Assembly: GCA_004214185.1 (NCBI GenBank)
Contig: SGZG01000009.1
Location: forward strand, 1-41,976
Reading direction: 5' to 3'
Source of the DNA: Flavobacteriales bacterium
GTDB taxonomy: Bacteria; Bacteroidota; Bacteroidia; Flavobacteriales; Flavobacteriaceae
DNA length: 41,976 nt
Positions 19,989 to 28,023 of this stretch are shown here, one piece after another. The notes under the pieces are model-generated. The model was not told where the DNA came from and made no database searches. It saw nothing but the letters and a program-made list of their open reading frames with translations. The position numbers were made by a program, and so were the translations under genes. How positions within the stretch are numbered: position 1 is the stretch's first letter; each line of letters opens with the position of its first letter.

Positions 19989-20600
19989 ATGAAAATTATT
20001 TGTATTGGTAGAAATTATGCTGAGCATGTAAAGGAATTAAATAATAATAGGCCAGATTCACCTGTAATATTTTTAAAGCCTGATACTTCAATTATTCTAA
20101 AAAATCAACCATTTTTTATTCCCGATTTCTCTAGCGAAATAAATTATGAAGTTGAAATTATTCTTAAGATTTGTAAGCTTGGAAAACATATTGAAAATAA
20201 ATATGCTCACAAATATTTTAACCATATAGGGCTTGGAATTGACTTTACAGCAAGAGACACGCAAAACGAATTAAAATCTAATGGATTACCCTGGGAAAAA
20301 GCAAAAGCTTTTGATGGTTCTGCTCTTGTTGGATCTTGGGTTGATAAAACTAAATTCCAAGACCTTAGAAATTTGAACTTTTCATTATTTAAAAATGGTA
20401 AATCTGTTCAAATTGGAAATACCTCTCAAATGATGTGGAATTTTGATGAGTTAATTTCTGAAATTTCAAAGTATTTTACTTTAAAAATTGGTGATATTAT
20501 TTTTACAGGTACTCCTTCTGGCGTTGGTAAAGTGAATAAAGGAGATAATTTGGAAGGATTCATTGAAGGAAAAAGCTCTTTTGTTATTAATGTTAAGTAA
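19989..20600 (+). CDS. Fumarylacetoacetate hydrolase (FAH) family protein
   Basis: A 203-residue metal-dependent enzyme of the FAH family. Metal and substrate motifs: MKIICIGRNYAEHVKEL, FLKPDTSII, NYEVEIILKI (metal-binding Glu residues), GIDFTARDTQ, PWEKAKAFDGSALVG and TGTPSGVG. Short family members include acylpyruvases and oxaloacetate decarboxylases; the sequence does not decide between these. The gene starts 1 bp after the exonuclease and its stop overlaps the cinA start (TAATG), so it is tightly coupled in the operon. Confidence 0.88.
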   Translation: MKIICIGRNYAEHVKELNNNRPDSPVIFLKPDTSIILKNQPFFIPDFSSEINYEVEIILKICKLGKHIENKYAHKYFNHIGLGIDFTARDTQNELKSNGLPWEKAKAFDGSALVGSWVDKTKFQDLRNLNFSLFKNGKSVQIGNTSQMMWNFDELISEISKYFTLKIGDIIFTGTPSGVGKVNKGDNLEGFIEGKSSFVINVK

Positions 20601-21853
20601 TGATTAGTGCTAAAATAATAACAATTGGAGATGAAATTTTGATTGGTCAAATCATAGATACAAATTCAACTTTTATTTCAAAGCAACTAATAAGTATAGG
20701 CGTTGAAGTTCAAGAAATTCTTACAATTAGTGATAATAAAGAAGATATATTAAATGCATTTACTGATTCAGTTAATAAATTTGATGTAATCATTACAACT
20801 GGAGGATTAGGGCCAACAAACGATGATATAACAAAAGAAGTTTTTTGTGAGTTTTTTAATGATAAATTAGTACACAACTCAGATCTTTTGGTTCATATTG
20901 AAACTTTGTTTAAAAATTTTGTTGATAATCCAATCAATGAATTAAATCGAGCCCAAGCTTTTGTTCCATCCAAGGCTAATTTAATTGAAAATAAGTTTGG
21001 TACTGCAGCTGGAATGATTTTAAAAAAAAATAATTCATTTTTCATTTCTCTTCCAGGCGTTCCATATGAAATGAAATCAATGATTAAAAATTCAGTCATT
21101 CCCTTCATAAAAAAAGAATTTAATTGTCCTGTAATAATTAAAGAAACTTTATTGACCTATGGAGTTGGTGAAAGTACAATCGCAAAAAAATTAAAAGATT
21201 TTGAACAAAACTTACCGCAAAATTTTAAACTAGCTTATTTACCGAATTTGGGAAGAGTAAGATTGAGGTTGATTTGTAAAGGTTCAGACCGTAAACATTT
21301 AGAAAATGAAATGGACTTTTACATTTCACAACTTTTTGAAATTTTAGGAAAAATTGTAATTGGATTTGAATCAATTAATAGTATTGAGTCTGAAATAGGT
21401 AAAATTTTAAAAAAAAGTGGAAAAACACTTTCAACTGCAGAAAGTTTTACAGGTGGATTAATTTCTTCAAGAATATCCTCAATTCCTGGTGCCTCAACTT
21501 ATTTTAAGGGATCTATTGTCGCATACAATACCAAAATAAAAAAAGAAATATTAAATGTAGCTGAAAAAGAAATTTTAGATTATTCTGTTGTCAGTTCTGA
21601 AGTTGCAAATAGTATGGCACTTAATGTAAAAAAAATATTAAAATCTGATTTTGCTATTGCAACAACTGGAAATGCAGGCCCTGAAAAGGGTGATTCAGAT
21701 AAAGATATTGGCTTAATATATATATCTATTGCTACCTTGAACGAAGTAAAGTCGTTTGAATTTAATTTTGGAAAGAACAGAGAAAAAAATATTAAAAAAT
21801 CAGTTAATAAGGCTCTTGAGCTTTTATTTTCAGAATTATCAACTGAAAGGTAA
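20600..21853 (+). CDS. cinA: CinA family protein (nicotinamide-nucleotide amidase / COG1058)
   Basis: The 417 residues contain an N-terminal molybdopterin-binding-like domain (about 1-170: ITIGDEILIGQIIDTNS, TTGGLGPTNDDITKE) and a C-terminal CinA domain (about 260-415: TAESFTGGLISSRISSIPG, FKGSIVAYN, TTGNAGPEKGD). The C-terminal domain deamidates NMN in pyridine-nucleotide recycling; the N-terminal domain has ADP-ribose pyrophosphatase activity in characterised members. The competence label is historical. The start ATG overlaps the FAH stop. Confidence 0.93.
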   Translation: MISAKIITIGDEILIGQIIDTNSTFISKQLISIGVEVQEILTISDNKEDILNAFTDSVNKFDVIITTGGLGPTNDDITKEVFCEFFNDKLVHNSDLLVHIETLFKNFVDNPINELNRAQAFVPSKANLIENKFGTAAGMILKKNNSFFISLPGVPYEMKSMIKNSVIPFIKKEFNCPVIIKETLLTYGVGESTIAKKLKDFEQNLPQNFKLAYLPNLGRVRLRLICKGSDRKHLENEMDFYISQLFEILGKIVIGFESINSIESEIGKILKKSGKTLSTAESFTGGLISSRISSIPGASTYFKGSIVAYNTKIKKEILNVAEKEILDYSVVSSEVANSMALNVKKILKSDFAIATTGNAGPEKGDSDKDIGLIYISIATLNEVKSFEFNFGKNREKNIKKSVNKALELLFSELSTER

Positions 21854-21857
21854 AAAA

Positions 21858-21889
21858 TTTGGCATTACTGTAAAAATGTTGTTAATTTG
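21858..21889 (+). promoter_or_regulatory. Possible rpmB-rpmG-DUF4295 promoter
   Basis: TTTG (21858-21861) and TAATTTG (21883-21889) are separated by 21 bases, a good -33/-7 spacing. The -7 element is one base shorter than TAnnTTTG. It would give a leader of about 20-25 bases before the L28 ATG. Confidence 0.35.
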
Positions 21890-21915
21890 CAGCCTGTTTT
21901 AAAAATAAGATAGTT

Positions 21916-22146
21916 ATGTCTAAAGTTTGTGAAATATCTGGAAAAAAAGTTTTAGTTGGAAATAATGTTTCTAAAGCTATGAACAAAACTAAAAGGAGAT
22001 TTGAACCCAACTTGATAAAAAAACGTTTTTTTATCCCTGAAGAAGATAAATGGATAACTCTTAAAGTTTCAACTTCTGTTTTAAAAACAATCAATAAGAA
22101 AGGCATTTCTGCTGTTCTTAAGGAATCTAATATTAATAAAGCTTAA
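21916..22146 (+). CDS. rpmB: 50S ribosomal protein L28 (bL28)
   Basis: A 76-residue ribosomal protein with the L28 signature [39 protein letters not shown], and [18 protein letters not shown]. It has a single cysteine, so it is the zinc-free form. It heads a three-gene set with L33 (13 bp on) and the DUF4295 mini-gene, the standard order in Bacteroidota. Confidence 0.97.
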   Translation: MSKVCEISGKKVLVGNNVSKAMNKTKRRFEPNLIKKRFFIPEEDKWITLKVSTSVLKTINKKGISAVLKESNINKA

Positions 22147-22159
22147 AATTTTTAATATC

Positions 22160-22342
22160 ATGGCCAAAAAAGGTAACAGAGTACAAGTAATATTGGAATG
22201 TACAGAGCATAAAAACTCAGGTTTGCCAGGTACTTCAAGATATGTAACAACAAAAAATAAAAAAAATACACCTGATAGGTTAGAAATCAAAAAATTCAAT
22301 CCTATTTTGAAAAAAAATACACTTCACAAAGAAATAAAATAA
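22160..22342 (+). CDS. rpmG: 50S ribosomal protein L33 (bL33)
   Basis: A 60-residue ribosomal protein: [46 protein letters not shown]. Only Cys14 is present, so it is a zinc-independent L33. It lies between L28 and the DUF4295 gene with gaps of 13 and 6 bases. Confidence 0.97.
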   Translation: MAKKGNRVQVILECTEHKNSGLPGTSRYVTTKNKKNTPDRLEIKKFNPILKKNTLHKEIK

Positions 22343-22348
22343 AATAAA

Positions 22349-22498
22349 ATGGCAAAAAAGACTGTTGCATCATTACAAACTTCTTCAAAGAGATTAACAA
22401 AAGCTATTAAAATGGTAAAGAGCCCAAAAACAGGAGCTTACACCTTTGTTGAGTCAATTATGGACCCATCACTTGTAAATGAGTGGTTAGCCAAATAA
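22349..22498 (+). CDS. DUF4295 family small ribosome-associated protein
   Basis: A 49-residue gene found by reading the sequence 6 bases after rpmG. It begins MAKKTVASLQTSSKRLTKAI and ends ESIMDPSLVNEWLAK, followed by TAA. The basic first half and the conserved tail match DUF4295, a Bacteroidota-specific family. From memory, such a protein was seen in the Flavobacterium johnsoniae ribosome structure and named bL38; I cannot verify that here. Its place after L28 and L33 supports a ribosomal role. A hairpin terminator follows 21 bases after the stop. Confidence 0.9.
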   Translation: MAKKTVASLQTSSKRLTKAIKMVKSPKTGAYTFVESIMDPSLVNEWLAK

Positions 22499-22519
22499 TA
22501 ACTTTTATAAAGTAATAAC

Positions 22520-22545
22520 AAAGTCACTTTTCAGTGGCTTTTTTT
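22520..22545 (+). terminator. Rho-independent terminator after rpmB-rpmG-DUF4295
   Basis: Stem AAAGTCACT / AGTGGCTTT (22520-22528 and 22533-22541, one T-G wobble) with loop TTTC, running into a T tract ending at 22545. It separates the ribosomal-protein genes from ftsY, which has its own -7 box immediately downstream. Confidence 0.8.
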
Positions 22546-22553
22546 GTTTTACA

Positions 22554-22561
22554 TATATTTG
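22554..22561 (+). promoter_or_regulatory. Candidate -7 box of ftsY, predicted leaderless
   Basis: TATATTTG is an exact TAnnTTTG match placed only 4 bases before the ftsY ATG at 22566. Transcription from it would begin at or next to the start codon. No clear -33 is visible because the region upstream is the terminator. Confidence 0.5.
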
Positions 22562-22565
22562 ATTA

Positions 22566-23519
22566 ATGAATTTCTTTAAAAAACTGTTTACAAAAGAGAA
22601 AAAAGAATCTTTAGATAAGGGTTTGAAAAAATCTAAAGACTCCTTTTTTAATAAAATTTCTAAAGTAATCGTTGGAAAAAGTAGGGTTGACGACGAGGTT
22701 TTAGATGATTTAGAAGAAATATTAATTAGTTCTGACGTTGGGGTAAAAACAACACTGAAAATTATTGATCATATTGAAGAAAGAGTTAAAAAAGATAAAT
22801 TTTTAAATTCTGACGAGTTAGATTTAATATTAAAAGAAGAAATTACAAGAATAATATGTGATTCTGAGGATGAAAATGAATTTTTATCTATAAGTAACGA
22901 CAAGCCACACGTTATTTTGGTTGTTGGAGTTAATGGAGTTGGAAAAACTACTTCTATTGGTAAAATGGCAAATCATTATAAGTCATTAGGTCACAAGGTT
23001 ATGATTGGTGCAGCTGATACATTTAGAGCTGCTGCTATAGATCAATTACAAGTTTGGTCTGAAAGAGTTGGAGTAGACCTAGTAAAACAAGAGATGGGAA
23101 GTGACCCTGCTTCAGTTTCCTTTGATACCTTAGAATCAGCCATAAATAAAAACATCGATATTGTTTTAATTGATACAGCAGGAAGGTTACATAACAAAAC
23201 AAATCTTATGAACGAGCTTGGTAAAATCAAAAGGGTTTTAAAGAAAAAAAATGTCAATGCTCCACATGAAGTTTTATTAGTCATTGATGGGTCCACTGGA
23301 CAAAACGCCTTTGAACAAGCTAAACAGTTTACTAATGTTACCGAAATCACTTCCCTGGCTGTCACAAAATTAGATGGTACTGCTAAAGGTGGAGTAGTTT
23401 TGGGTATTTCAGATCAATTTAAAATTCCTATCAAGTTTATTGGAGTTGGCGAAGGAATTGATGATTTACAAATATTCAACAAAAAAGAATTTGTAGATTC
23501 TTTTTTTAAAAAATCATAA
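22566..23519 (+). CDS. ftsY: Signal recognition particle receptor FtsY
   Basis: The membrane-associated SRP GTPase that docks ribosome-SRP complexes. The NG domain carries G1 GVNGVGKTT (121-129), ADTFRAAAIDQLQVW, DTAGRLHNK and TKLDGTAKGG. The 317 residues lack the long acidic A domain of E. coli FtsY and begin with a short basic amphipathic segment, MNFFKKLFTKEKKESLDKGL, which probably contacts the membrane. rimO follows after 10 bp. Confidence 0.97.
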   Translation: MNFFKKLFTKEKKESLDKGLKKSKDSFFNKISKVIVGKSRVDDEVLDDLEEILISSDVGVKTTLKIIDHIEERVKKDKFLNSDELDLILKEEITRIICDSEDENEFLSISNDKPHVILVVGVNGVGKTTSIGKMANHYKSLGHKVMIGAADTFRAAAIDQLQVWSERVGVDLVKQEMGSDPASVSFDTLESAINKNIDIVLIDTAGRLHNKTNLMNELGKIKRVLKKKNVNAPHEVLLVIDGSTGQNAFEQAKQFTNVTEITSLAVTKLDGTAKGGVVLGISDQFKIPIKFIGVGEGIDDLQIFNKKEFVDSFFKKS

Positions 23520-23529
23520 ACTAAAATTA

Positions 23530-24846
23530 TTGAGAGCAAAATATTCAAAAAAAAATACAATTAATGTAGTCACACTAGGCTGTTCGAAAAACATTTATGA
23601 CTCTGAAGTTCTGATGGGGCAGTTGAGAGCAAACAATAAAAATGTTGTTCATGAAAAAGAAGGTAACATAGTTGTTGTTAATACGTGTGGATTCATTGAT
23701 AATGCTAAAGAGGAATCAATTAATACTATACTTGAATATTCAAACAAAAAGGATAAAGGTGAAATTGATAAATTATTTGTTACAGGATGTCTGAGTGAAA
23801 GGTATATGCCAGACTTAAAAAAAGAAATCCCTAATGTGGATCAATATTTTGGAACAACTGATTTGCCAAAACTATTAAAGGCTCTAAAAGCTGATTACAA
23901 ACACGAACTTGTTGGCGAAAGACTAACAACAACTCCAAAAAACTATGCTTACCTAAAAATATCTGAAGGATGTGATCGTCCTTGTTCATTTTGTGCAATT
24001 CCTTTAATGAGAGGAAAGCATAAATCAAAACCTATTCAAGAACTAGTAAAAGAAGCTAGTACTTTGGCAAAAGATGGAGTTAAAGAACTTATTTTAATTG
24101 CACAAGACTTAACATACTATGGGTTGGATTTGTATAAAAAAAGAGAATTATCATCACTCCTAAGAGAACTAGTTAAAGTAGAGGGTATTGAATGGATCAG
24201 ATTACATTACGCATTTCCAAATGGCTTTCCACTTGATGTTTTGGATGTTATTAAAAATGAAAAAAAAGTTTGTAATTATATTGATATTCCACTTCAACAC
24301 ATTTCATCAAAAATCTTGAAATCGATGAGAAGAGGATCTAAAAAAGAAAACATAATTGAGTTAATAAAAAAAATAAGAGAAGTAAACCCTGAAATCGCAA
24401 TTAGAACGACATTAATTGTAGGTTATCCAGGTGAAAATGAGAATGATTTTGAGGAACTCAAACAATGGATAATTCAAACTAAATTTGATAGACTTGGATG
24501 CTTCACATATAGTCATGAAGAAAATACTCATGCTTACAATTTAATTGATGATGTACCAGAGTCAGTTAAGAAAAAAAGGATGAATGAGATTATGAAAATT
24601 CAATCAAAAATTTCATATGAACTTAATCAAAACAAGATAAATAAGACTTACATGTGCATCATCGATAGAAAAGAAGGAAATAACTATGTGGGTAGAACTG
24701 AGTTCGATTCACCTGATGTTGATAATGAGGTTTTAGTTGATGCAAGGAAACATTATTTAAAAATTGGAGATTTTGTAAATTTAAAGATAGTTGATAGTAC
24801 AGAATTTGACTTATATGCTGTTCCAGTAATTGAAAATAATATTTAA
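23530..24846 (+). CDS. rimO: Ribosomal protein S12 methylthiotransferase RimO
   Basis: A radical-SAM enzyme that methylthiolates an aspartate of ribosomal protein S12. The N-terminal MTTase domain has the [4Fe-4S] cysteines Cys18, Cys53 and Cys87. The radical-SAM motif is CDRPCSFC (Cys148, Cys152, Cys155), and a TRAM domain ends the protein (about 375-438). Start: TTG 23530 gives MRAKYSKKNTINVVTLGCSK, with the normal family N-terminus. No in-frame ATG is available upstream or before the first conserved cysteine. Length 438 is typical. Confidence 0.95.
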   Translation: MRAKYSKKNTINVVTLGCSKNIYDSEVLMGQLRANNKNVVHEKEGNIVVVNTCGFIDNAKEESINTILEYSNKKDKGEIDKLFVTGCLSERYMPDLKKEIPNVDQYFGTTDLPKLLKALKADYKHELVGERLTTTPKNYAYLKISEGCDRPCSFCAIPLMRGKHKSKPIQELVKEASTLAKDGVKELILIAQDLTYYGLDLYKKRELSSLLRELVKVEGIEWIRLHYAFPNGFPLDVLDVIKNEKKVCNYIDIPLQHISSKILKSMRRGSKKENIIELIKKIREVNPEIAIRTTLIVGYPGENENDFEELKQWIIQTKFDRLGCFTYSHEENTHAYNLIDDVPESVKKKRMNEIMKIQSKISYELNQNKINKTYMCIIDRKEGNNYVGRTEFDSPDVDNEVLVDARKHYLKIGDFVNLKIVDSTEFDLYAVPVIENNI

Positions 24847-24852
24847 AATAAA

Positions 24853-26448
24853 TTGACTTACATTAATAGTAATATATCTAATCATTTACCCAAAATAACT
24901 CTTGATTATATAAATGCAGAAAAGAGTATAAAGTCTTTTTATTATAAAAAAAATGACATTGAAAACTATCTAGATCAAATAAAAGAGAAAAACAAACTTT
25001 ATAATCATAGTTTTAGAGAGGTTTTGAAGAAAGAGCTTCTTAATCAGTATCGTAATTTATCAAATAATAAAAAACAATTAGATCAAATAAATAGGTTGTC
25101 AGACAAGAATACTTTTACAGTTACAACTGGTCATCAATTAAATTTATTCTCTGGTCCTTTATATTTTTTTTATAAAATAATAGATACAATTAAAATATGT
25201 AATCAACTAAAAATTAAATATCCTAAGTATAATTTTATTCCAATCTATTGGATGGCATCAGAGGATCATGATTTTAAAGAAATAAATTTTTTTAATTCAA
25301 ATAACAATAAATTTGAGTGGAGAACTAATTCTAGTGGACCTGTTGGAAGACTTAGCACTAAAGGACTTGAATTGGTATTTGAAAAAATGAAATTGATTTT
25401 TAAAAATTCCAATGAAAAGAAAATTTTATCATTTTTTCAATCATCATATTTAAAAAATAAAAATTTTTCAGATGCTTCATTATCACTTATTCATAATTTA
25501 TTTTCTAATTATGGACTTGTTATTATACAACCTGATAATAGAAATTTAAAAAGTTTATTTAAAGAAATTATTAAGGATGAGGTTTTAAATAAAAACTCTT
25601 TTAATTTAATTTCAAAGACTAATACAAAGATTAAAAATTCTTTAAATTATAAGTTTGATCCACAGGTTCATTCAAGAAATATAAACATGTTTTATATTCT
25701 CGATGGAGTAAGAGAACGTATTGAATATAAGAATAAAGTTTATAATGTTTTAAATACCGAAATTTCATTTTCTGAAAGTGAAATAATTAATGAAATAAAT
25801 AACCATACAGAAAGATTTTCACCAAATGCTTTATTAAGACCAGTTTATCAAGAATATTTATTGCCAAATTTGTCCTATGTTGGTGGAGGAAGTGAAATTG
25901 CTTATTGGCTTCAACTTAAGGATTACTTTGATTATTTGAATATTCCTTTTCCTATTTTAACCCTTAGATCCTCAGTACTTTTAATTTCTTCAAAACAGTA
26001 TAATAAATGTAAAAAGTTAAATCTTTCTATTGATGACCTATTTAAAGATTTAAATGAGTTAAAATTAGAGTATTTAAAATCAAATTCTAATATTTTGACT
26101 GATCTTAGTCCCCAAAAAAACAGTTTGAAAAAGAATTTTAAAGATTTATATAAACTTGCTAAGCATACTGATAAATCGTTTTTAGGAGCAGTTAAAGCTC
26201 AAGAAATAAAACAATTAAAGGGGCTTAGTAATTTAGAAAAGCGTTTAATAAGAGCAGAAAAAAGAAAATATAAAGATTCTATTAACAGAATAGAGATTTT
26301 AAAAAATGAATTATTTCCAAACAATTCATTTCAAGAAAGACACATTAATTTTTCTCAATTTTTTTCAATAGAGGAAGATAATTTTTTAAAAATATTATTC
26401 AAAAATATTGATCCTTTTAAACAAGGTTTTAAGGTTATAAAATATTAG
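24853..26448 (+). CDS. bshC: Bacillithiol biosynthesis cysteine-adding enzyme BshC
   Basis: BshC adds cysteine to glucosaminyl-malate to finish bacillithiol, the low-molecular-weight thiol used by Firmicutes and many Bacteroidota. Family blocks in the 531 residues are FTVTTGHQLNLFSGPLYFFYK, PIYWMASEDHDFKEI, ALLRPVYQEYLLPNLSYVGG and EIAYWLQLKDYF, followed by a C-terminal coiled coil (about 395-490). Its start is TTG, 6 bases after the rimO stop; no nearby ATG exists. The first residues fit the family only loosely, so the exact start is uncertain. Confidence 0.93.
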   Translation: MTYINSNISNHLPKITLDYINAEKSIKSFYYKKNDIENYLDQIKEKNKLYNHSFREVLKKELLNQYRNLSNNKKQLDQINRLSDKNTFTVTTGHQLNLFSGPLYFFYKIIDTIKICNQLKIKYPKYNFIPIYWMASEDHDFKEINFFNSNNNKFEWRTNSSGPVGRLSTKGLELVFEKMKLIFKNSNEKKILSFFQSSYLKNKNFSDASLSLIHNLFSNYGLVIIQPDNRNLKSLFKEIIKDEVLNKNSFNLISKTNTKIKNSLNYKFDPQVHSRNINMFYILDGVRERIEYKNKVYNVLNTEISFSESEIINEINNHTERFSPNALLRPVYQEYLLPNLSYVGGGSEIAYWLQLKDYFDYLNIPFPILTLRSSVLLISSKQYNKCKKLNLSIDDLFKDLNELKLEYLKSNSNILTDLSPQKNSLKKNFKDLYKLAKHTDKSFLGAVKAQEIKQLKGLSNLEKRLIRAEKRKYKDSINRIEILKNELFPNNSFQERHINFSQFFSIEEDNFLKILFKNIDPFKQGFKVIKY

Positions 26449-26456
26449 CTAATTTA

Positions 26457-26490
26457 TTTTGATTTTGTCTGTCATTTAGTAGTATTTTTG
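26457..26490 (+). promoter_or_regulatory. guaA promoter, predicted leaderless
   Basis: TTTTG (26457-26461), 21 bases, then TATTTTTG (26483-26490): both elements of the Bacteroidota housekeeping promoter at a proper spacing. The -7 box ends 3 bases before ATG 26494, so the transcript should start at or beside the start codon. Confidence 0.6.
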
Positions 26491-26493
26491 AAT

Positions 26494-28023
26494 ATGGAAG
26501 AAAAAGTGTTAATAATTGATTTTGGTTCACAATACACTCAGTTAATTGCTAGAAGAGTAAGAGAATTATTTGTTTATTGTGAAATCCATCCATATAATAA
26601 TCTAAAGATAGATTTAAGTTCATTTAAAGCAGTTATATTATCTGGTTCTCCATTCTCTGTTAGGTCTGAAGATGCGCTTCACATTGATTTAAGTGAGATT
26701 AAAAGTAAGATACCTTTATTGGGAGTTTGTTACGGAGCTCAGTACATTGCTCATTTTTTTGGCGGAAAAGTTATTCCATCAAATAAAAGAGAATATGGAA
26801 GAGCTAAACTAATTAATATTGATTTTAAATCTTTATTGTTTAAAGGAGTTAATAAAGGTTCTCAAGTTTGGATGAGTCACAGTGATACAATTGAAATACT
26901 TCCTACAAATTCAAAGTGCGTTGCAAGCACCGAGGATGTTAAAAATGCATCTTTCTCAATTGAAAGTGAAAATCTATACGGAATTCAATTTCATCCTGAG
27001 GTATATCACTCAGTAGATGGTAAAAAAATATTAGAAAATTTTTTAATTAAAATTGCTAAAGTAAAACCAAATTGGACACCAGATTTATTTTCAGAAAAAA
27101 CAATCTTAGAATTAAAGTCAAAAATTGGGAATGATAAGGTGATTTTAGGATTGTCTGGAGGAGTTGATTCAACTGTTGCAGCTGTGTTAATTCATAAAGC
27201 AATTAAGGACAATTTACAATGTGTTTTTGTAAATAATGGCCTTTTAAGAAAAAATGAATTTGATAATGTTTTAGACCAATACAAAGGTATGGGTTTAAAC
27301 GTAAAAGGAGTTGATGCTTCTGATTTTTTCATCTCTAAATTGAAGGGAGTTGATGATCCTGAGCTCAAAAGAAAAATTATTGGAAAAGCATTTGTAGATG
27401 TTTTTGATAAAGAGTCAAAATTAATTCAAGGTGCAAAATGGTTGGCTCAAGGCACAATATATCCTGATGTAATAGAATCAATTTCTGTAAAAGGTCCATC
27501 AGCTACAATAAAATCTCATCATAATGTGGGTGGATTACCAGATTTCATGAAACTTTCTGTAGTTGAGCCACTCAAAATGCTTTTTAAAGATGAGGTAAGG
27601 AGAGTTGGAAGAAGTTTAGGTATAGATTCAAAACTATTAAAAAGACATCCATTTCCTGGTCCAGGTTTGGCGATTAGAATTTTGGGAGATATAACTCACG
27701 AAAAAGTTAAAATTTTACAGGATGTGGATCATATATTTATTTCAGGATTAATTGATCATAATCTCTATGATAAAGTGTGGCAAGCTGGCGCTATCCTTCT
27801 TCCTGTTAAGAGTGTGGGTGTTATGGGTGATGAAAGGACATATGAACAATGTGTAGCCCTAAGGGCTGTTGAGTCAACTGATGGAATGACTGCTGACTGG
27901 GTAAATCTTCCTTATGAATTTTTACAAGAAGTATCAAATAAAATAATTAATAACGTAAAAGGTGTTAATAGAGTTGTGTATGATATAAGTTCTAAACCAC
28001 CAGCCACTATTGAATGGGAATAA
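26494..28023 (+). CDS. guaA: GMP synthase (glutamine-hydrolysing)
   Basis: Converts XMP to GMP with glutamine as nitrogen donor. The class-I glutaminase domain comes first, with nucleophile Cys79 in [15 protein letters not shown] and the His-Glu pair in [12 protein letters not shown]. It is followed by the ATP-pyrophosphatase P-loop ([14 protein letters not shown]) and the C-terminal dimerisation domain ending KPPATIEWE. The start is ATG 26494 ([20 protein letters not shown], 509 residues). A TTG two codons upstream overlaps the -7 box and is not needed. The stop overlaps the next ATG (TAATG). Confidence 0.97.
   Translation: MEEKVLIIDFGSQYTQLIARRVRELFVYCEIHPYNNLKIDLSSFKAVILSGSPFSVRSEDALHIDLSEIKSKIPLLGVCYGAQYIAHFFGGKVIPSNKREYGRAKLINIDFKSLLFKGVNKGSQVWMSHSDTIEILPTNSKCVASTEDVKNASFSIESENLYGIQFHPEVYHSVDGKKILENFLIKIAKVKPNWTPDLFSEKTILELKSKIGNDKVILGLSGGVDSTVAAVLIHKAIKDNLQCVFVNNGLLRKNEFDNVLDQYKGMGLNVKGVDASDFFISKLKGVDDPELKRKIIGKAFVDVFDKESKLIQGAKWLAQGTIYPDVIESISVKGPSATIKSHHNVGGLPDFMKLSVVEPLKMLFKDEVRRVGRSLGIDSKLLKRHPFPGPGLAIRILGDITHEKVKILQDVDHIFISGLIDHNLYDKVWQAGAILLPVKSVGVMGDERTYEQCVALRAVESTDGMTADWVNLPYEFLQEVSNKIINNVKGVNRVVYDISSKPPATIEWE

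Noticed and set aside
21858-21875. TTTGGCATTACTG upstream of rpmB as a third copy of the stress-promoter core
   Set aside because: It shares TTGGCAT but has no GA 10 bases after the GG and no TGWCA pair upstream.
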